Positions 55,604-64,000 of a DNA stretch of 64,000 nt are shown here, in pieces. Numbering within the stretch: the stretch's first letter is position 1; every line of letters starts with the position of its first letter. The position numbers and the translations under genes were made by a program. The notes beneath the pieces were generated by a model. It ran no database searches. It saw only the letters and a program-made list of their open reading frames with translations, and was not told the origin of the DNA. The stretch comes from Senegalia massiliensis. Lineage in GTDB: Bacteria > Bacillota > Clostridia > Tissierellales > SIT17. Location of the stretch: positions 1,831,241 through 1,895,240 of the forward strand of contig NZ_LR130785.1 in NCBI RefSeq assembly GCF_900626135.1. Reading direction: 5' to 3'.

Positions 55604-56318
55604 CTTCTTCTATAGGATTCATATATTTTACTTCCAACTTATCATTATATTTAGGTATAACAATAAGGTCTCTTTCTTCACTTTCTATTTGTAAATCTCT
55701 AGCATCATTTAAATATCTTCCATATGTTCCTTGAGCATTTATAGCAGAATATAATTTCGCTGGATTACCTATGGCTTTTATTATAAAAGGAGATACTAAA
55801 TTTTTCTTGTTGACTCTTATAACTGGTCCTCCACATCTAACTGGAGAATTTAAAATTACTCTTTGTCCTCCAATATCTATAGCTTCAGCTCCAGCAACTT
55901 TTAAATCATTTAAAATATTTTGTATGTCTGCATCATGTACAATACCACTTGTATCACTTTGGCCTATAACAAAATCTTCTGCACTATCTTGTATTTTTAT
56001 AACTATTCCAGGACCAGATAAATCCTTAAATCCTCCTAAGCTTTTAAATTTCTCAATATCATTTTCAAGTAATGAAATAATTTCTGTTGTATTATTTGCT
56101 GTTTCAATTTTTTCAAGCTTTTTTTCTTGTTCTTTTATAATCTTTTTTATATCAATAACTTCACTTTTAGTTTTTTCTAATTTATTTTGTGTTTGCTTTA
56201 TAGTACTTAAAGTCACAAATGAATTATCTCCTGTATTATTTCTTATTTGTTGAGGAATTATTATACCTAAAGCTAAACATAGAAAAAATATTATTATTTT
56301 TATTATATACTTATTCAT
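55596..56318 (-). CDS. DUF881 family protein, copy 2 (YlxX/YlxW-like)
   Basis: 240 residues. One N-terminal membrane helix is followed by a coiled coil (about 40-80) and then the DUF881 domain. LSGPGIVIKIQDSA near residue 100, VHDADIQNILNDLKVAGAEAIDIGGQRV and IKAIGNPAKLYSAIN are diagnostic. The extracytoplasmic protein is of unknown function, probably linked to division. It is the second of two tandem DUF881 genes and lies 18 nt after the first. Confidence 0.9.
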   Translation of the reverse strand: MNKYIIKIIIFFLCLALGIIIPQQIRNNTGDNSFVTLSTIKQTQNKLEKTKSEVIDIKKIIKEQEKKLEKIETANNTTEIISLLENDIEKFKSLGGFKDLSGPGIVIKIQDSAEDFVIGQSDTSGIVHDADIQNILNDLKVAGAEAIDIGGQRVILNSPVRCGGPVIRVNKKNLVSPFIIKAIGNPAKLYSAINAQGTYGRYLNDARDLQIESEERDLIVIPKYNDKLEVKYMNPIEEGE

Positions 56319-56336
56319 ATAAAGACCCTCCTAGGT

Positions 56337-57062
56337 CTATTCTTCTTCAGTTATAGGATTTGCATACTTAAATTCTTTTATTTCCGTATATCTAGGTATT
56401 TTTATACTATCTTTTTTATTTATTTCAACCTTATATCCATAACTTTCTAATAAATCTATTATACCTCCATTAATTTCTAGGGCAGTTTTTAAATCATCAC
56501 TTGGACCAATAGATTTAATAACTATAGGAACTCCAATAGGTTTGTTATTAATGTTTAAATGGTCTCCTGCTACTAACATTTCTGAAAATGATGTATATCT
56601 TAAATCATTTATTGCTATAGCTTCTGATCCAGTTACATTTAAATAACTTACTATATCAAGTAAATATTCATAATCTTCAACTATTGAAATTGGATATCCA
56701 TAAGAGTCTTCAGCATCTGGATTATTTATAATAATCTCAATACCTTCCCCTTCTACTTCTGTATAACCAGCAAACATTTTATATTTAGAAAGCTCTTTTG
56801 AAAGTTCTTCTACATAATCACTTTCTTCAGACACTTCAGATTCATATTTTTGGACTCTATTCTCTAAATTAGTAAGTTCGTTCATTAGTGCTTCTTTTTC
56901 TTCTTGTACTTTTGAAAGTTCATTTACTAATTCTTTATTTTTCTGACTTGGTACAAAGTCAGGACCAACTAAATTACTTACTGTTTTATATTGTATAGCA
57001 ATTATTATTCCCAATATCACACACACAGTTACTATTAAAGACTTTGATATTAAATTTTTCAT
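56337..57062 (-). CDS. DUF881 family protein, copy 1
   Basis: 241 residues with the same plan as its downstream neighbour: a membrane helix (~8-25), a coiled coil rich in Glu/Lys (~38-90), and a DUF881 domain with VEGEGIEIIINNPD, YLNVTGSEAIAINDLRYT and IVIKSIGPSDDLKTALE. The tandem copies have diverged strongly, so they are probably not redundant. It follows ftsQ closely. Confidence 0.9.
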   Translation of the reverse strand: MKNLISKSLIVTVCVILGIIIAIQYKTVSNLVGPDFVPSQKNKELVNELSKVQEEKEALMNELTNLENRVQKYESEVSEESDYVEELSKELSKYKMFAGYTEVEGEGIEIIINNPDAEDSYGYPISIVEDYEYLLDIVSYLNVTGSEAIAINDLRYTSFSEMLVAGDHLNINNKPIGVPIVIKSIGPSDDLKTALEINGGIIDLLESYGYKVEINKKDSIKIPRYTEIKEFKYANPITEEE

Positions 57063-57078
57063 TTGTTACCTCCTGGCA

Positions 57079-57831
57079 TTATTTAATAACTATAGGATTT
57101 TTACCTTTATCAAATTTAATTTGCTTTGCAGATATATCTTTTTCATCTAAATCTTTTACTATTTTTTCAATGAATTCTAATTTATATTTTATATCATTTA
57201 ACCCATCTAACGCAACATTAATTCCAGAATTTAAGACCAGAGTAGTATTTTTCTCTTGTTCAATTATTTTTGATATTTCATATGAATATTCTTCCTTGTT
57301 ATAATTATTTAACAACTTTAATACTTCAGAAATATAATTATTATTTTTAAAATTAATTTTCTTATTTAATTCATATTCTATAGACTGAGTAGTTTCTAAT
57401 AAAGGTATATTTTTATTTTTTAACTTAGATAATGTATTAAGTACAAAACCTTCCTTATCAATATATATATAATTACCATTATTATTATATACTATAACTT
57501 CTCTTCTCTCTTGTATATTTACAACAACTGTATCTGGAAGCTTCATATCTACTTTTGCAGCTTTAATATAAGGATGATTTGTTAAGTTTTCTACTATAGT
57601 TTTTTTATTAATTTTAAATATATTTTCTCCTTTAACAATTCCTGATGCAAGTATTATTTTTTCATCTTCAAGTTCACTTTTCCCTTTTATATCAATATTT
57701 TTTATATGAAATAATGTAGTTTGAGTAAAAAGTATAAAAAAAAGTAATGATATTAACAATAATATTATCATTGTCATAACTAATACTCTTTTTTTCTTTA
57801 TTTTTTTATCAACTTTGTATTTCTTTTCCAT
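57079..57831 (-). CDS. ftsQ: Cell division protein FtsQ/DivIB
   Basis: About 250 residues from ATG 57831 (5 nt after GGAGG). A short basic cytoplasmic tail and one membrane helix (~20-40) are followed by the POTRA domain (FHIKNIDIKGKSELEDEKIILASGI) and the beta domain (VVNIQERREVIVYNN). It belongs to the FtsQ-FtsL-FtsB divisome subcomplex. It lies between murA and the DUF881 pair, the standard Clostridial order. Confidence 0.88.
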   Translation of the reverse strand: MEKKYKVDKKIKKKRVLVMTMIILLLISLLFFILFTQTTLFHIKNIDIKGKSELEDEKIILASGIVKGENIFKINKKTIVENLTNHPYIKAAKVDMKLPDTVVVNIQERREVIVYNNNGNYIYIDKEGFVLNTLSKLKNKNIPLLETTQSIEYELNKKINFKNNNYISEVLKLLNNYNKEEYSYEISKIIEQEKNTTLVLNSGINVALDGLNDIKYKLEFIEKIVKDLDEKDISAKQIKFDKGKNPIVIK

Positions 57832-57869
57832 AATATCCTCCATAGCTTGTACATTTTGCTACAATTCTT

Positions 57870-57892
57870 ATAAGCAGCCTTAAGCTGCTTAT
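57870..57892 (-). terminator. Hairpin at the end of murA
   Basis: A 9-bp perfect stem (57870-57878 and 57884-57892) with a 5-nt loop overlaps the murA stop. No U tract follows, so it is at most a weak attenuator or RNA-stability element. Confidence 0.4.
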
Positions 57893-59142
57893 TTTATTCT
57901 TCTTATATTAGCACCTATTAATTTTAAATTTTCTTCCAGTCTCTCATATCCTCTATCTATATGTGATATATTATCTATTATAGTAGTGCCTTCTGCCGCA
58001 AGTCCTGCTAATAACAATGATGCTCCACCTCTTAAGTCTTTTGCAGTTACTTTGGCACCTGTTAATTGTTTAACTCCTTTTATAACAGCTACATTTCCTA
58101 ATGTTCTAATATTGGCTCCCATTCTTACAAGTTCTGGAACATGTTTAAATCTATTTTCAAATATAGTTTCAGAGATTACACTTGTTCCACTTGACAATGT
58201 TAATAATGCCATTATCTGAGCTTGCATATCTGTTGGAAATCCAGGATATGGTAAAGTCTGCAAAGATTCAATAGGATTTATTGTTCTAGGACCAATAATT
58301 TTAAGTGTAGTACAATTATTATAAATAGAACATCCTGTCTCCCTTAATTTAGCAATTATAGATTGTATATGGTCAACCTGGATATTTTTTAAAATTATTT
58401 CACCTTTAGTAATTGCTGATGCTACCATATATGTACCAGCAACTATTCTATCTGGTATAATAGTATGTTCAACACTATTCAGGTTATTTACACCATCTAT
58501 CCTTATTATAGATGTTCCAGCACCATATATTCTACCGCCAATTGAATTTAAAAAATTTTGAAGATCAATTATTTCAGGTTCTCTTGCAGCATTTCTTATA
58601 ATTGTAGTTCCTTGGGCCTTAATGCTAGCCAACATTATATTTTCTGTTGCTCCTACACTAGGATAGTCTAATTGAATATCTGTTCCTTTTAAATTTTGAC
58701 CTTTACAATATATAAAGCCATGGGATTCCTCTATTTCAGCACCTAATTCTTTTAATGCTTTAAGATGAAAATCAATTGGTCTAACTCCAATTTCGCATCC
58801 ACCAGGATATGAAACTTCAACTTCACCACATCTAGAAAGCATTGCTCCCATTAGTATTATAGAAGAACGCATTTCTCTAACTAATTCTTCTGGTATTCTT
58901 ACTTTATCTAAATTTCTTGAATCTACAGTAACAATATTATCAACAACATTAACTTTACAACCTATGGCTTTTAAAATTTTAACCATAACTTTCAAATCGC
59001 TTATTTCTGGTATGTTAAAAATTATATTAATATTATTATTTAAAATTGAAGCAGCAAGTATAGGCAAAACTGAATTTTTTGCTCCTCTTACAGTAATTTC
59101 ACCTGCTAATTTGTTACTCCCTTCTATTACATACTTAGACAT
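57889..59142 (-). CDS. murA: UDP-N-acetylglucosamine 1-carboxyvinyltransferase
   Basis: 417 residues. GAKNSVLPILAASIL is near residue 20, with the Lys of the active site. PGGCEIGVRPIDFHLKAL near 112 contains the catalytic Cys (Cys-Glu form, hence fosfomycin-sensitive type). PYPGFPTDMQAQ and FENRFKHVPEL follow. It transfers enolpyruvate to UDP-GlcNAc, the first committed step of peptidoglycan synthesis. GGAGGTG lies 6 nt before the ATG. Confidence 0.96.
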   Translation of the reverse strand: MSKYVIEGSNKLAGEITVRGAKNSVLPILAASILNNNINIIFNIPEISDLKVMVKILKAIGCKVNVVDNIVTVDSRNLDKVRIPEELVREMRSSIILMGAMLSRCGEVEVSYPGGCEIGVRPIDFHLKALKELGAEIEESHGFIYCKGQNLKGTDIQLDYPSVGATENIMLASIKAQGTTIIRNAAREPEIIDLQNFLNSIGGRIYGAGTSIIRIDGVNNLNSVEHTIIPDRIVAGTYMVASAITKGEIILKNIQVDHIQSIIAKLRETGCSIYNNCTTLKIIGPRTINPIESLQTLPYPGFPTDMQAQIMALLTLSSGTSVISETIFENRFKHVPELVRMGANIRTLGNVAVIKGVKQLTGAKVTAKDLRGGASLLLAGLAAEGTTIIDNISHIDRGYERLEENLKLIGANIRRIK

Positions 59143-59222
59143 TTGGGCACCTCCATGAAATGAAAATAGTTATATGTAAACTATATTACATTTTATGCTT
59201 TATCTAAGGAGGTGTGACTATA

Positions 59223-60326
59223 CTATATAAGTTGTAATATTAGGTTATATATTTTATCAACTGAATCTTTCTTGCCTAATTTTTTACTGTTCATACTCAT
59301 TTGAATTAATCTTTCTTTATTTTTAAGTAAAGAAATCATCTCATCATTTAATTTTTCTCCTGATACATCTTTATCTAATATTGTAATTCCTGCACCAGCC
59401 TTTTCTATAGCTCTAGCATTATACTCCTGATGATTACCTGTAGTGTAACCTTTAGGTATAATTATACTTGGTAGCCCAAGTGCTGTTATCTCAGCAAGTG
59501 TTATGGCGCCTGCACTAGTAATAACTAAATCAGCTATCTTAAATCCACTAGGCATGTCATAAAAAAATGGAACTACATTTATATGAGATGGTAACTTATT
59601 TATTCCCCTACTCTTTAGTTTATGCATAAACTTATCATAGTGATTTTTACCTGTTATATGAAATAATTGCAAATTATCATTTTCTAAATTCTTTTCTATT
59701 AAACCAATTATTGATTCATTTAAACTTTTTTGGCCTCCACTACCACCTAGTGAAATTACAAAATCCTTATTTCTATCTATTTTTAGCTTTTTATAAGCTT
59801 CTTCTTTATCCACTTCAAAAAAATCTATTTTAACAGGATTACCTGTAATTGTAACCTTATCTTCATTTTTAAAATATTTTTTACTTTCTTCAAAACTTGC
59901 AGCTATTTTATCTACAAAACCAGATAATATTCTATTAGTAGCACCTGGCAAAGCATTTTGTTCATGGATAAGAGTAGGTATTTTTTTTAATGATGCAATC
60001 AATACTACTGGACCACACACATATCCACCTGTTCCAATTACAACATCAGGATTAAAATCCTTTATAACTTTTCTTGCATCATTTAACCCATATAATAACT
60101 CTTTTACAGATTTAATTGTATCAACTGATAATCTTCTTTCAAATCCTTTTACTCTTATTCCTTTAAATTTAAACCCTTCTCTAGGAACTAATTCAGACTC
60201 CATACTATTATGAGTACCTACATACAATATCTCAGAATCTGGTTTTTCTTTTTTTATTTTTTTTGCAATAGCTAGAGCAGGAGAAATATGACCTCCTGTA
60301 CCTCCGCCTGTAATTAAAAATTTCAT
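59223..60326 (-). CDS. murG: UDP-N-acetylglucosamine--undecaprenyl-pyrophosphoryl-MurNAc-pentapeptide GlcNAc transferase
   Basis: About 367 residues from ATG 60326 (after GGAG in the ftsW end). ITGGGTGGHISPALAIA is at residues 4-20 and VVIGTGGYVCGPV near 95. HEQNALPGATNRIL, SLGGSGGQ and SAGAITLAEITALGLPSIIIP (donor-binding loop) follow. It makes lipid II at the inner membrane face. It lies 5 nt after ftsW. Confidence 0.96.
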   Translation of the reverse strand: MKFLITGGGTGGHISPALAIAKKIKKEKPDSEILYVGTHNSMESELVPREGFKFKGIRVKGFERRLSVDTIKSVKELLYGLNDARKVIKDFNPDVVIGTGGYVCGPVVLIASLKKIPTLIHEQNALPGATNRILSGFVDKIAASFEESKKYFKNEDKVTITGNPVKIDFFEVDKEEAYKKLKIDRNKDFVISLGGSGGQKSLNESIIGLIEKNLENDNLQLFHITGKNHYDKFMHKLKSRGINKLPSHINVVPFFYDMPSGFKIADLVITSAGAITLAEITALGLPSIIIPKGYTTGNHQEYNARAIEKAGAGITILDKDVSGEKLNDEMISLLKNKERLIQMSMNSKKLGKKDSVDKIYNLILQLI

Positions 60327-60331
60327 TAATT

Positions 60332-61432
60332 TCAACTCCTATCTAATGAGACATGTCTAGATATATTTAAAAGTATTCCAACACATGCCATAAACATCAT
60401 AAGTGAAGTACCCCCTGCACTTACGAATGGTAGTGGTATCCCTGTTGGGGGTAAAGAACTTGTAACTACACCTACATGAATTAAGGTTTGAATTGCAATA
60501 AGTGCAGTAATTCCTGATGCTAAGTAGCATCCGAATAAATCTTTAGCAGATAAAGCAATTTTAATTCCTCTCCAAATAATTATTAAAAATAAAATAATAA
60601 CTATTACACTACCAATAAAACCAAGTTCTTCACCTATAATAGAAAATATAAAATCATTATATGGCTCAGATAAATAAAAGAATTTTTGTTTGCTTTTTCC
60701 GAGACCAGCACCAAATAATCCCCCTGAACCTAATGCATATAAGGATTGAATTACTTGCCATCCATCACCTGTAGGATCTTCAAAAGGATGTAAAAATACA
60801 GTCATTCTTCTAAGTCTATATTCCTCTGCTGTAATAGCAAAATATAATCCTCCTACACCTATAAATCCAAGTCCGATTAAGTGGCTTGTTTTTGCACCTG
60901 CTATAAATAGCATTGCAGCTAATGTAGTAGCAAGAGTTGCACTAGTACTCAAATCTGGTTGTATTATTATAAGTGCAGCTGAAAATCCTATAATTAATAA
61001 TGCAGGTACAAGTCCATTCCAAAATTGTCTTATCCCATCTTTTTTCTTTGCTAAAAAAGTAGCCATTAATATAATAGCACCAAATTTTATAGCATCTGAT
61101 GGCATTATAGTATAACCAAATACCTTAACCCATCTGGTAGCTCCTCCTGTTTTAAATCCTAATGGAGTAAATAATAATGCAGTTAAAACTATACCCACTA
61201 AAAAAATTAATTTAGACAGTTTAGCCAATCTTGAATATTTAAAATTCATGAAAAATATCATTACAAATAATCCAATAACAGCAAAAATTAACTGTCTCAC
61301 AAGAAAATGATAAGGATTATTTAATTTATAATAAGCATCAGGATAACTAGAACTAAATACCATTATTATTCCTATAAAAACTAAAATAATTGTAGTAATC
61401 ATTAATGTAAAATCACTAGCCTTTTTGGCCAT
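60332..61432 (-). CDS. ftsW: Division/sporulation lipid II polymerase FtsW (SEDS family, SpoVE-like)
   Basis: 366 residues with about ten membrane helices. FSSSYPDAYY, MNFKYSRLAKL, GATRWVKVFGYTIMPSDAIKFGAI, QPDLSTSATLA and the catalytic-region QSLYALGSGGLFGAGLG, EEYRL and PFVSAGGTSLM are SEDS hallmarks. It polymerises glycan strands with a class B transpeptidase. It overlaps murD by 17 nt. Confidence 0.94.
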   Translation of the reverse strand: MAKKASDFTLMITTIILVFIGIIMVFSSSYPDAYYKLNNPYHFLVRQLIFAVIGLFVMIFFMNFKYSRLAKLSKLIFLVGIVLTALLFTPLGFKTGGATRWVKVFGYTIMPSDAIKFGAIILMATFLAKKKDGIRQFWNGLVPALLIIGFSAALIIIQPDLSTSATLATTLAAMLFIAGAKTSHLIGLGFIGVGGLYFAITAEEYRLRRMTVFLHPFEDPTGDGWQVIQSLYALGSGGLFGAGLGKSKQKFFYLSEPYNDFIFSIIGEELGFIGSVIVIILFLIIIWRGIKIALSAKDLFGCYLASGITALIAIQTLIHVGVVTSSLPPTGIPLPFVSAGGTSLMMFMACVGILLNISRHVSLDRS

Positions 61433-62792
61433 TATGGTTCCTCCTTATACTCTTAACCATATTTTTAAATTCATCTCCTCTTTCTTCATAATTATTGTAC
61501 ATATCCCAACTAGCACAAGCTGGAGATAATAAAACGGTGCTATTTGAGTTTGATAAATTGTATGCTTTATAAACTGCTTCTTTCATATTATTAACCATAT
61601 GAATATTTTCTATATCATATTTTTCAGCAACTTTTTTTATTTCATTTGCAGTTTGTCCTAACAGTATTAAATTATCAATTTTTCCTTTTGAAACTTTTAT
61701 AAGTTCTTCATATGAGGAATCCTTGTTATATCCACCTGCAATCAATACTATATTTCTTTTTATAGCATTGATTGCCTGTATAGAAGCATCAACATTTGTA
61801 GCCTTTGAATCATTGTAATATTTTACTCCATCAATTTCATCAACAAATTCTAATCTATGTGATACTCCTTGAAAATTTGAAATAGAATTTTTTATATTAT
61901 TTATATCTATATTAGCTGCAAGACATATACCAATAGAGGTCATTATATTTTCAACATTGTGTTTACCAGGAATTTTTATATCATCTAATTTAATTATATT
62001 GATACTTTTTATACCATCACTATAAACTATATGTCCACAATTTATAAAAATTCCTCTACTTAGTTTTTCTTTTTGACTAAAATATATAACTTTAGATTTT
62101 GTACTATCTGCTAATTTTCTAACCTCTAAATCATCATAATTTAATATTGCAAAATCTTTTTCATCTTGATTTTTAATAACCTTTGTTTTGGAATTTTTAT
62201 AATTCATATAATTTCCATGCCAATCTAAATGGTCTGGCTTAAAATTTATTATTGCACTAATATTTGGTTTAAAGAAATAAGTATTTTCTAATTGAAAGCT
62301 ACTAGCTTCTATAATAAAATAATCTTCTTCTTTTGAATTAACCAATTCCCACAATATGCCCACTCCTATATTACCTGTTATATGGGCAGTAATATTTGCT
62401 TCTTTAAAAATTTTCCCTACTAAAGTTGTTGTTGTTGTTTTACCATTAGTTCCAGTTATGGCAATAAATTTATTCTTAAATAATCTATATCCTAATTCAA
62501 TATCTGTAACTACCTCAATATTATCTTTAATTGCATCTTGAATTATAGGTACTGAATTTTTTATTCCTGGACTTTTTATTATTAAATCAATATCTTTTAA
62601 GTTTGGATTATTATGGCCTAGTCTATAATCAATATCAATATTTTTTAAATTATTAATATGTTGTTCAAGTTCATTTTTATTTTTAGAATCATTAATAATT
62701 ATATTAGCTTTTAATTTATCTAATGCTTTTGCCGTAGACACACCACTTATACCCAGACCTAATATTAATACATTTTTATTTTCAATATTCAT
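61416..62792 (-). CDS. murD: UDP-N-acetylmuramoylalanine--D-glutamate ligase
   Basis: 458 residues. The N-terminal domain has LILGLGISGVSTAKAL. The ATP loop is FIAITGTNGKTTTTTLVG near 108-126, and AIINFKPDHLDWHG and NDSKATNVDAS follow. SPACASWDMYNNYEERGDEF at the C-terminus is specific to MurD. It adds D-Glu to UDP-MurNAc-L-Ala. It lies 13 nt after mraY. Confidence 0.96.
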   Translation of the reverse strand: MNIENKNVLILGLGISGVSTAKALDKLKANIIINDSKNKNELEQHINNLKNIDIDYRLGHNNPNLKDIDLIIKSPGIKNSVPIIQDAIKDNIEVVTDIELGYRLFKNKFIAITGTNGKTTTTTLVGKIFKEANITAHITGNIGVGILWELVNSKEEDYFIIEASSFQLENTYFFKPNISAIINFKPDHLDWHGNYMNYKNSKTKVIKNQDEKDFAILNYDDLEVRKLADSTKSKVIYFSQKEKLSRGIFINCGHIVYSDGIKSINIIKLDDIKIPGKHNVENIMTSIGICLAANIDINNIKNSISNFQGVSHRLEFVDEIDGVKYYNDSKATNVDASIQAINAIKRNIVLIAGGYNKDSSYEELIKVSKGKIDNLILLGQTANEIKKVAEKYDIENIHMVNNMKEAVYKAYNLSNSNSTVLLSPACASWDMYNNYEERGDEFKNMVKSIRRNHNGQKG

Positions 62793-62805
62793 TTAATTCC
62801 TCCAT

Positions 62806-63780
62806 CTATATATAATATTTAAGCGATAATAGACTAAATAATGATAATAAAACTGTTACAGCCCAGAATACTGTAACCACCTTAGTTTCTTTCCAACCAG
62901 ATAATTCAAAATGATGATGAAGAGGACTCATTTTAAATAATCTTTTTCCTGTAAGTTTAAAACTTAAAACCTGTAAAATAACCGATAATGTTTCTGTAAA
63001 ATATACTCCACCAACAATAGGTAATATTAAAGGTAATTTCAAAATAATTGATATGGCTGCTATTGCACCTCCAAGTGCAAGAGATCCTGTATCTCCCATA
63101 AAAACCTTAGCAGGGTATGCATTATATTTTAAAAATCCAAGACAACCTCCAGCAAGTGCTGCTGAAAATACTGTAACGGCTCCATATCCCATTTTTAAAG
63201 CAACTAAACTAAAGAATGATAATACTATTAATGTAATTCCTGTAGCAAGCCCATCTAATCCATCTGTTAAATTTACACTATTTACAGTTCCAACAACTAC
63301 GAATATTATGAAAGGCAGATAAAGAATACCTAAATCCAAATAAAAATTATTTAAAAATGGTACAATTATCTCTGTTCCTTGAGATGCAGTTTTAGTTTGA
63401 TAAATTACTAAAATGACAGCTATTAAAATTTGTGCTAATAACTTTTGATATGCTCTTAAACCTAAGTTTCTCTTTAATACAACTTTAATGAAATCATCTA
63501 TAAATCCTATCGCTCCAAATCCCAATGTAGAAAATATTAATAGGGATATATCTTTATTAACAATACCTGAAGTTAATGATGTTACTATTGCTGCTAATAA
63601 AAATATTATTCCTCCCATTGTTGGAGTACCACTTTTTTTAATATGACTTTTTGGACCTTCTTCTCTAATACTTTGACCAACATTTAATTTTCTAAGTAAT
63701 GGTATACTAAGTGGTCCTAGTAACAATGCTATAATAAATGAAATTCCAATAATTCTAATTATATCTATATAATCTAACAT
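62806..63780 (-). CDS. mraY: Phospho-N-acetylmuramoyl-pentapeptide transferase
   Basis: 324 residues with ten predicted membrane helices. KSGTPTMGGIIFL and FGAIGFIDDFIKVVLKRNLGL carry the catalytic Asp pair. VNLTDGLDGLATG, FMGDTGSLALGG and KMSPLHHHFELSGWKE (His loop) are conserved. It makes lipid I from undecaprenyl phosphate and UDP-MurNAc-pentapeptide. It is directly downstream of the partial murE gene. Confidence 0.97.
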   Translation of the reverse strand: MLDYIDIIRIIGISFIIALLLGPLSIPLLRKLNVGQSIREEGPKSHIKKSGTPTMGGIIFLLAAIVTSLTSGIVNKDISLLIFSTLGFGAIGFIDDFIKVVLKRNLGLRAYQKLLAQILIAVILVIYQTKTASQGTEIIVPFLNNFYLDLGILYLPFIIFVVVGTVNSVNLTDGLDGLATGITLIVLSFFSLVALKMGYGAVTVFSAALAGGCLGFLKYNAYPAKVFMGDTGSLALGGAIAAISIILKLPLILPIVGGVYFTETLSVILQVLSFKLTGKRLFKMSPLHHHFELSGWKETKVVTVFWAVTVLLSLFSLLSLKYYI

Positions 63781-63808
63781 TACGTTCTCCTCTCATGTAT
63801 ATAATATA

Positions 63809-64000
63809 TTATTTTTGCCTATAGTTATCTAAAATATCTTTGACTATCTTATATTCGTCAAATTCAATTTTTTTCTGATTCATTATTTGATATGTTTCAT
63901 GACCTTTACCTAAAATCATGATAATATCATATGGTCTTGCTATTTCTATAGCTTTTTTTATAGCTTTTTTTCTATCAGGTATTTTAAAATATTCATAAGA
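63809..64000 (-). CDS. murE: MurE C-terminus (UDP-MurNAc-tripeptide synthetase), cut by the window edge
   Basis: The last 63 codons run in from the right edge and stop at TAA 63811-63809. RKKAIKKAIEIARPYDIIMILGKGHETYQ is the MurE C-terminal pattern: the KGHE motif contacts the added diamino acid. No murF lies between it and mraY, unlike many genomes, so murF must be upstream or elsewhere. Confidence 0.85.
   Translation of the reverse strand, partial: SYEYFKIPDRKKAIKKAIEIARPYDIIMILGKGHETYQIMNQKKIEFDEYKIVKDILDNYRQK

Noticed and set aside
55771-56253. 160-codon plus-strand frame
   Set aside because: It is antisense to the DUF881 gene, has no ribosome-binding site and its composition is that of a shadow frame. 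The same holds for the 150-codon frame at 23290-23742 and the others opposite annotated genes.
59206-59240. Strong Shine-Dalgarno-like AAGGAGGTG on the plus strand between murA and murG
   Set aside because: The frame after it ends within eight codons, so no gene follows. It is the complement of an intergenic stretch.

Overview
The window is a very AT-rich chromosomal segment from an anaerobic, endospore-forming member of the Clostridia. The signs of a Stickland-type amino-acid fermenter related to Tissierellales or Acetoanaerobium are a complete oxidative ornithine-degradation operon, a glycine-cleavage operon under a tandem glycine riboswitch, an NADP-type glutamate dehydrogenase, and a possible selenocysteine-encoding gene. 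The signs of sporulation are spoIIGA-sigE-sigG, a ylmC-like gene and an interrupted sigK. Almost every gene lies on the minus strand. The genus is inference; I could run no search.

Positions 1-7372 look like one arm of a skin-like element. A large serine recombinase gene (+ strand) runs into the 5' half of sigK (- strand), which stops matching SigK after residue ~145. The 3' half of sigK is not in the window, so the element probably continues past the left edge. This arm carries a NIF3 protein, a lipoprotein, a broken peptidase-E-like gene, an MTA/SAH nucleosidase, a Nudix hydrolase, two GNAT acetyltransferases (one resembling AAC(6')) and long empty stretches.

Positions 7.9-25.8 kb are housekeeping. 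They hold a transpeptidase whose ribosome-binding site sits inside a perfect 18-bp hairpin, udk with the tRNA-modification pair trhP-like/trmR, mltG, a two-gene LysO exporter, RNase J, a Fur-family regulator, DUF1292-ruvX, a ferredoxin-type aldo/keto reductase, ireB, T-box-controlled alaS, an AI-2E family permease and iscR-iscS-iscU.

Positions 25.8-32.4 kb hold an orphan Spo0B-type sensor kinase, gdhA, the pseudouridine pair psuK-psuG and rarA. Positions 32.5-40.3 kb are the ornithine operon ord-ortA-ortB-oraS-oraE-glmL-like-orr. It has a textbook sigma-54 promoter (40325-40339). About 85 bp further upstream lies a 25-bp-arm perfect palindrome that also ends the adjacent RocR/PrdR-type activator gene.

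Positions 40.4-50.7 kb hold that activator, phoPR, nrdR and the operon gcvT-gcvH-gcvPA-gcvPB-folD. The operon ends in an unrecognised ~100-codon gene with an in-frame TGA in a Cys-x-x-(TGA) context, which is a candidate undescribed selenoprotein.

Positions 50.8-64 kb are the sporulation sigma cluster and the division/cell-wall cluster: murE(partial)-mraY-murD-ftsW-murG-murA-ftsQ-DUF881-DUF881-sbp-ftsZ-spoIIGA-sigE-sigG-ylmC. I saw no rRNA, tRNA, CRISPR array or insertion sequence.
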